A DNA stretch of 9,615 bases from Desulfurococcales archaeon (GTDB lineage Archaea > Thermoproteota > Thermoprotei_A > Sulfolobales > NBVN01): contig JAGGUC010000056.1 of the NCBI GenBank assembly GCA_021158735.1, forward strand, positions 1 to 9,615. The letters run 5' to 3'. This document shows, piece by piece, positions 5,698 to 9,615 of this stretch. Position 1 is the stretch's first letter, and each line of letters begins with the position of its first letter. Made by a program: the position numbers and the translations under genes. Under the pieces are notes generated by a model. That model did not search any database. It had not been told where the DNA came from and saw only the letters and a program-made list of their open reading frames with translations.

Positions 5698-6330
5698 TCA
5701 GGAAATATCCCTTGCTAACAAGTGTATGTTCCTCTTCAAATCCTCCAACGTATCTACGTCAGCAAGAACACCAACGTCATCAACATCCACATATTTTACG
5801 TACTCACATGCATTACTTAAGAATCCCTTAAGACCCCTGCTTTCCTCCCTTATATTCAGTACGTCAGCAAGCAGTTCCTTACCTACAATTAGTGGGTGTC
5901 CACCCTTTACGCCGTACTTAGGAATAACAACGAACTTGAGTGTGGTCCCCGCTAACTTCAGAGCGTAGTTAACTAAAAATGCAATTGTTTCCCTACGTAT
6001 GAAGAAGACATCGCCAGGATGTATCAGCACTATGTCCGAATACTTCATAACGGAAGCCACGCCCACCTTTACTGAGGACGACATACCGACCCTGTAGTCA
6101 GGGTTAAAAACAAACTTTACGTCAAGATCACCAACAGCATCAATAATAGCCTCCTTCTCGTGACCAATAACAACCACTACATCATCAACAACCCCAGACA
6201 TTAGAAATTTCCTCACTAAGTACCTTATGAGAGGAACCGCCTCGCCGTTGATGCTGACCTTATAAATCATTTTATTTCCTGGAAACCTGGTTGACATACC
6301 CGCAGCTAGTATTACAGTACTAACAAACAA
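5698..6330 (-). CDS. MobA/MocA-like molybdenum cofactor nucleotidyltransferase
   Basis: This 210-residue protein of the MobA-like NTP-transferase family probably adds CMP or GMP to molybdopterin for the adjacent molybdenum hydroxylase. It has the nucleotide-binding loop LAAGMSTRFPGNK at 8-20, a VVVVIGHEKEAI strand-helix, the GMSSSVK segment at 82-88, and HPGDVFF at 104-110, where MobA/MocA proteins usually have GDxP or similar. The C-terminal GVLADVDTLED (187-197) resembles the family's closing motif. The start is the TTG at 6330, set by GAGGTGAT with 4-nt spacing. It diverges from xdhC, which supports a MocA-like role (cytidylylation) over a sugar-nucleotide transferase, but base specificity cannot be read with confidence. 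Confidence 0.85.
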   Translation of the reverse strand: MFVSTVILAAGMSTRFPGNKMIYKVSINGEAVPLIRYLVRKFLMSGVVDDVVVVIGHEKEAIIDAVGDLDVKFVFNPDYRVGMSSSVKVGVASVMKYSDIVLIHPGDVFFIRRETIAFLVNYALKLAGTTLKFVVIPKYGVKGGHPLIVGKELLADVLNIREESRGLKGFLSNACEYVKYVDVDDVGVLADVDTLEDLKRNIHLLARDIS

Positions 6331-6360
6331 TTACATCACCTCGGCCCTGCCCAACATCAT
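6331..6360 (-). other. Possible nine-codon leader ORF before the nucleotidyltransferase
   Basis: From ATG at 6360 the minus strand reads MMLGRAEVM and stops at TAA (6333-6331), directly before the TTG start at 6330 and in the same frame. The ATG lies about 26 nt from the TATA-like CATTAAATA (6390-6382), where a leaderless transcript would begin. The Shine-Dalgarno of the main gene lies inside this leader. It may be chance; no peptide family is recognisable. Confidence 0.3.
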
Positions 6361-6381
6361 GAATTAGATCTGCAGTAGGTG

Positions 6382-6390
6382 TATTTAATG
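6382..6390 (-). promoter_or_regulatory. Candidate TATA box for the nucleotidyltransferase
   Basis: CATTAAATA on the minus strand, centred about 56 nt before the TTG start, predicts a transcript starting near 6360. It sits in the 134-bp divergent control region shared with xdhC. Confidence 0.45.
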
Positions 6391-6419
6391 TAGTGTTGAT
6401 AGGCATGAATGATTTTAGG

Positions 6420-6432
6420 TAGTAAATAATTA
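6420..6432 (+). promoter_or_regulatory. Candidate TATA box for xdhC
   Basis: TAGTAAATAATTA is centred about 39 nt upstream of the xdhC ATG. Transcription would begin near 6452, leaving a short leader that holds the GGTG Shine-Dalgarno (6456-6459). Confidence 0.45.
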
Positions 6433-6464
6433 AGTGCTGGCTCAATGAAGTAAGTGGTGTAAAA

Positions 6465-7340
6465 ATGGTTGAGACGAGATATACGGGATCGAGTATTCCT
6501 GATGATGAACTAATGAAGTTAATAGTTAATGGGCTTGAGTCAGGTGTTAGAGTAGCCCTATGCCTGGTAGTTAATAAAGAGGGCTCCGGCCCCCGAGACA
6601 TAGGTGCTAAGATGGTTGTTTATAGTAACGGTGAAGTCTACGGCTCAATAGGTGGGGGGTACTTTGAGAGACGTGTGGTCGATGAAGCGCTAAAGGCCTT
6701 AAGGAATGGTAAGCCCAAGCTTATTAAATTCTCATTTACTGGTAAAGAGGTAAGCAATGCAGTAGACACAGGATTAATATGTGGTGGTGTACTGACCGTG
6801 TATATAGATGTGCTCAAACCATCACCCAGAATAATAATAGCTGGGGTAGGGAAGGTTGGAACACCACTAGCTAACGTGCTCAAGCTCATAGGATTCAGGG
6901 TTGTTGTAGCTGACCCCAACCCAGACCTAGTCAGCAAGGAGAGATTTCCCTTCGCTGAGCAACTCATCACAGGTTCCCCACACGAAATAACTACTAAGCT
7001 AAAACAAGTCATCAGAGAGGGCGACATAGTGTACGTTACACACGGTGAGGTCGACGTAGATTACCTCTTCGTTAAAGAATTACTAAGGACTGAGGCATCC
7101 TATGTTGGTCTACTAGGAAGTAAGAAGAAAGTTGCTGAGTTCATTAAGAAGTTAATTAAGGATAAAGTACCTAAGGAACTCATAGCCAAAAAGCTGAGGG
7201 CACCTATAGGGATAGACATAAACACAGAAACACCTGAGGAGATAGCGATTTCAGTTGCTGCCGAGATTATAATGAACCTGAAGGGAGGTAGTGTCAAGAC
7301 ACTCAGTATAGTTAAAGATTTAATTAATAAAGTAGGATGA
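6465..7340 (+). CDS. xdhC: XdhC-family molybdenum cofactor insertion chaperone
   Basis: XdhC proteins bind molybdopterin cofactor, guide its sulfuration and deliver it to xanthine dehydrogenase-family enzymes. This 291-residue protein has both halves of the family. The N-terminal XdhC/CoxI domain has GSGPRDIGAKM at 40-50, GSIGGGYFE at 60-68 and GLICGG at 103-108. The C-terminal Rossmann domain has GVGKVG at 127-132 and D150 ending the second strand, then YVGLLGSKKK at 213-222 and the closing APIGIDINTETPEEIAISVAAEII. The ATG at 6465 follows GGTG by 5 nt. It lies between the divergent nucleotidyltransferase and the three enzyme subunit genes, which fits a maturation role. A 170-bp gap with its own promoter signal separates it from the subunits. 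Confidence 0.93.
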   Translation: MVETRYTGSSIPDDELMKLIVNGLESGVRVALCLVVNKEGSGPRDIGAKMVVYSNGEVYGSIGGGYFERRVVDEALKALRNGKPKLIKFSFTGKEVSNAVDTGLICGGVLTVYIDVLKPSPRIIIAGVGKVGTPLANVLKLIGFRVVVADPNPDLVSKERFPFAEQLITGSPHEITTKLKQVIREGDIVYVTHGEVDVDYLFVKELLRTEASYVGLLGSKKKVAEFIKKLIKDKVPKELIAKKLRAPIGIDINTETPEEIAISVAAEIIMNLKGGSVKTLSIVKDLINKVG

Positions 7341-7476
7341 CATGATCTGGTAACCGGGAAAATTATTTTAATTAAATAAACTAACGTATTTTCCTGTATC
7401 TGTTTTAGGAAATCCTACTATAATAGCTTTTAACATAATTAAAATAATTGATTAGCAGTAGGCGGTAGCAGGGAAG

Positions 7477-7485
7477 TTTTATATT
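7477..7485 (+). promoter_or_regulatory. Candidate TATA box for the hydroxylase subunit operon
   Basis: TTTTATATT is centred near 7481, predicting a transcript start at about 7506-7508. That places the GTG at 7511 almost at the 5' end of the message. The rest of the 7341-7507 gap is A/T-rich and I see no other gene or RNA in it. Confidence 0.5.
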
Positions 7486-7517
7486 CACCATACCTTTAAG
7501 GTAGTTAGAGGTGGGGA

Positions 7518-8399
7518 GTCGTAAAAAGATTTAATGTATTTATTCCCTGCAGCTTAGATGACGCCTTAAGGATCATTGCTAATGAGAACCTGAAGGTAGT
7601 ACCTATAGCTGGTGGCACTGACTTAATGGTCTTGATTCGTGACGATGTAGTAAGGCCTAAGGCGGTTCTTGACCTATGGCCATTAAGGAAGGAACTAGCA
7701 TTCATTAAGCGTGAAGTAGATTGGGTTAAAATCGGAGCACTAACTACTATTGAGGAAATATGTAGTTCTTTCCTCGTCCGCGACTACAGGTATGCGGGCT
7801 TTCCTGACATGTGCGGTCTTTTTGCTACACCATATATTAGGTCCTTAGCAACAATAGGTGGAAACATAGGTGCGGCACACCCACTCTCTGATGCTACTAT
7901 ATTACTTCTTACCTTGGATAGTGAAGTGAAACTAGTGAGTATTAGGGGTGAGAGGTGGGTTAAGCTAGATAAGTTATTCCTAGGCAAGAGAAGGTTAGCT
8001 AAGGACTCCTCGGAATTAATTACCGAGGTCAGGTTCAAGGAAGTACCAGAAAAGTCATCAACAGCACTTCTTAAATTTGATAGACGATGGGGGCATTCTA
8101 TGGGGTACGTAGTAGCGGCAGCATATGCTCAAATAAAAGATAATGTAGTCAGGGAAATTAGAATAGCGTTCGACAGTATGGGGAGACCATTCCCAGAGAG
8201 GGCTAAGAAAACAGAGGAGTTCTTGAGGGGTAGGAGGTTAAGTGAGGATGTAATCGAGGGGGCATGCACCGAAGTACTGCCCAAGGAAATGAAGAGAATA
8301 AGTGATTATAGGGCGTCAGCTGAGTACCGCTTAGAGTTATCCAAAGTACTTCTGAGGCGGGCGCTACTTAGAATTAAGTCAAGAATTAGAGGTGGTTAA
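7518..8399 (+). CDS. coxM: Molybdenum hydroxylase medium subunit (FAD-binding, CoxM type); start unclear
   Basis: This FAD-binding subunit relays electrons from the iron-sulfur subunit in the xanthine dehydrogenase/CO dehydrogenase family. Counting from the GTC at 7518, the first FAD motif AGGTDL is at 31-36 and the second, TIGGN, at 112-116; both are intact. The conserved N-terminus (FNVFIPCSLDDALRII) is readable in frame, but between the in-frame stop at 7506 and the ATG at 7626 there is no ATG, GTG or TTG. Starting at 7626 would remove the first 36 residues and most of the first FAD motif. A good ribosome site, GAGGTGG, lies at 7508-7514. A GTG at 7511 would reach this frame if one base were missing from the following GGGG or AAAAA run. 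The stop overlaps the ribosome site of the next gene. Substrate unknown. Confidence 0.85.
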   Translation, partial: VVKRFNVFIPCSLDDALRIIANENLKVVPIAGGTDLMVLIRDDVVRPKAVLDLWPLRKELAFIKREVDWVKIGALTTIEEICSSFLVRDYRYAGFPDMCGLFATPYIRSLATIGGNIGAAHPLSDATILLLTLDSEVKLVSIRGERWVKLDKLFLGKRRLAKDSSELITEVRFKEVPEKSSTALLKFDRRWGHSMGYVVAAAYAQIKDNVVREIRIAFDSMGRPFPERAKKTEEFLRGRRLSEDVIEGACTEVLPKEMKRISDYRASAEYRLELSKVLLRRALLRIKSRIRGG

Positions 8400-8400
8400 G

Positions 8401-8955
8401 TTGAGTAATTCTTTATCTGAGAATAGATACCCCTACATAAAAGTGAAATTAAGTGTTAATGGCAGAGACTACGAGGTATCTGTGAGACCCTATGAGAGAC
8501 TCATTGATGTGCTAAGATATAAGTTAGGTTTAACGAGTGTTAAGGAGGGTTGCGGGAGAGGGGAGTGTGGTGCATGTGTAGTGATAATGGATGGCAAGCT
8601 AGTACCCTCATGTCTAGTTCTGGCGGTTAGAGCCAATAATAAGAAAATACTGACACTAGAGGGCTTAGCACCTGAGGGCAAACTACACGCGATCCAGAAA
8701 GCATTTCTCGATGTAATGAGTGTGCAGTGCGGTTACTGCCTTCCGGGCGTGATAATAGCTACTAAGTGGCTCCTAGATAAAAACCCTAGCCCCGCTGACC
8801 AGGAGATTAAGGAGGTCTTAAGCGGGCAGCTCTGCCGCTGCGGCAGCTACCTGAGATTTGTGAAGGCAGTGAAGTTGGCTGTGAAATACCTGAAAGAAGG
8901 TAAGGTCTACTTTGATATTCAGGAATTAAAGGGTTCTCCATTACGGGGTGGTTGA
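8401..8955 (+). CDS. coxS: Molybdenum hydroxylase small subunit, two [2Fe-2S] clusters (CoxS type)
   Basis: This electron-transfer subunit links the molybdenum centre to FAD. The 184-residue protein has a plant-type ferredoxin domain with cysteines C51, C56, C59 and C71, and a helical [2Fe-2S]-binding domain with C110-x2-C113 (QCGYC) and C145-x-C147 (LCRC), so all eight ligands are present. The start is the TTG at 8401, 5 nt after GAGGTGG (8389-8395); the in-frame GTG at 8392 lies inside that ribosome site and is less likely. It begins 2 nt after the medium subunit's stop and ends 1 nt before the large subunit starts, a tight operon. About 20 residues beyond the usual domain end (VYFDIQELKGSPLRGG) form a tail with no recognised role. 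Confidence 0.93.
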   Translation: MSNSLSENRYPYIKVKLSVNGRDYEVSVRPYERLIDVLRYKLGLTSVKEGCGRGECGACVVIMDGKLVPSCLVLAVRANNKKILTLEGLAPEGKLHAIQKAFLDVMSVQCGYCLPGVIIATKWLLDKNPSPADQEIKEVLSGQLCRCGSYLRFVKAVKLAVKYLKEGKVYFDIQELKGSPLRGG

Positions 8956-8956
8956 A

Positions 8957-9615
8957 GTGACTGACGTACCTGACTACTTGCGTGCAGTTAAGGAAATTTA
9001 CGAAAAGTTTAAGGACGGGGACTTCTTGTACGTAGGCAAGGCATCCCAGCGCTGGGACGCTGTAGCAAAAGTAACTGGTAAGGCACTCTTTACAGCAGAT
9101 TTTCTCAAGTACTACAAAAACTTAGTCTACGTGTATAGCGTGAGGACAAAGTACGCACATGCTGTAATAAGAAGGTTAGATGTTAGTGAAGCCATTAAGT
9201 ACCCAGGGGTTCTTAAGGTACTAACAGCTAGGGACATACCGGGAATTAATGATGTAGGTTACGTTTTACCTGACCAGCCATTACTGGCAAATAAGAAGAC
9301 CAGGTACATTGGTGATATTCTAGCTTTAGTCGTAGCTGAGGACTACCTAGCAGCCGTAGAGGCGGCAGATAAGATCTACGTGGAGTACGAGCCCTTACCA
9401 GTAATCCGCGATTCACTACAAGTAGTAGATTTGAGAACTTTGAAGGAGAAGGAACACATCTTAGTACACGATGAAAGAGGGTCTGATATTGTTGCTAGGT
9501 ACAGAATAAGGCAGGGCAATGTCGACAAGGGGATGAAGGAGGCTGATGTAGTAATTGAGAATGAGTACAGAACGCAGTTCGCCGAACACGCGTATTTAGA
9601 GCCTGAGGCAGCAAT
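8957..9615 (+). CDS. coxL: Molybdenum hydroxylase large subunit, N-terminal part (cut by window edge)
   Basis: This molybdopterin-binding catalytic subunit is visible for 219 residues of what is normally over 700. After an unusual leader of about 25 residues it shows GKASQRWDAVAKVTGKALFTADF at about 27-49, the family's opening signature, then RYIGDILALVVAED (116-129) and the HAYLEPEAA region at 211-219, where the first molybdopterin-binding domain begins. The AEHAYLEPEAA pattern is closer to xanthine dehydrogenase or aldehyde oxidase chains than to true CO dehydrogenase, but the active-site loop that would settle this lies beyond the window. The GTG at 8957 follows GGTGGT with a 4-nt spacer. 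The symbol denotes the family only; the substrate could be a purine, an aldehyde or another compound. Confidence 0.9.
   Translation, partial: MTDVPDYLRAVKEIYEKFKDGDFLYVGKASQRWDAVAKVTGKALFTADFLKYYKNLVYVYSVRTKYAHAVIRRLDVSEAIKYPGVLKVLTARDIPGINDVGYVLPDQPLLANKKTRYIGDILALVVAEDYLAAVEAADKIYVEYEPLPVIRDSLQVVDLRTLKEKEHILVHDERGSDIVARYRIRQGNVDKGMKEADVVIENEYRTQFAEHAYLEPEAA

Noticed and set aside
7341..7507. Small gene or RNA between xdhC and the medium subunit
   Set aside because: A/T-rich DNA with only a TATA-like element near 7481; no tRNA-like fold, convincing ORF or strong hairpin seen by eye.

Overview
The window looks like the chromosome of a hyperthermophilic crenarchaeote, probably Desulfurococcales or a relative. 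The archaeal markers are tRNA-Ile2 agmatinylcytidine synthetase (TiaS), a 55-residue Sec61-beta and a four-subunit pyruvate:ferredoxin oxidoreductase in the order G-D-A-B. Shine-Dalgarno signals are of the GGTGA/GAGGTGG type, TTG and GTG starts are frequent, and TATA boxes lie about 25 nt before likely transcription starts. The species assignment is inference.

Layout. At 63-1680 (+) a stand-alone Lrp/AsnC ligand-binding (RAM) domain protein is followed 4 nt later by tiaS. Positions 1681-2135 hold no gene. This stretch contains six degenerate copies of a CA-NNN-GAAA-N4-GGGG motif on both strands, placed on either side of a 150-bp segment that is about 87% A+T. I read it as a probable archaeal replication origin with Orc1/Cdc6 origin recognition boxes (ORBs); this is the most notable feature of the window. 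At 2136-2438 (-) is a small MazG-type pyrophosphohydrolase, divergent from secG/Sec61-beta (2532-2699, +). The 3' end of secG overlaps porB. At 2692-5604 (-) lies the compact porG-porD-porA-porB operon, which converts pyruvate, CoA and oxidised ferredoxin to acetyl-CoA, CO2 and reduced ferredoxin. A perfect 16-bp palindrome sits just upstream of porG.

From 5698 to the right edge is a molybdenum-hydroxylase locus. It has a MobA/MocA-like nucleotidyltransferase (-), a divergent xdhC (+), and then medium (FAD), small (2x[2Fe-2S]) and large (molybdopterin, cut by the window edge) subunits of a xanthine dehydrogenase/aldehyde oxidase/CO dehydrogenase-family enzyme. The nucleotidyltransferase and XdhC would prepare and insert the cofactor used by the three-subunit enzyme; its substrate cannot be read from the sequence. 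The medium-subunit gene has no ATG, GTG or TTG start in frame before its conserved N-terminus, which implies an unusual start, a 1-nt frameshift or a sequence error.
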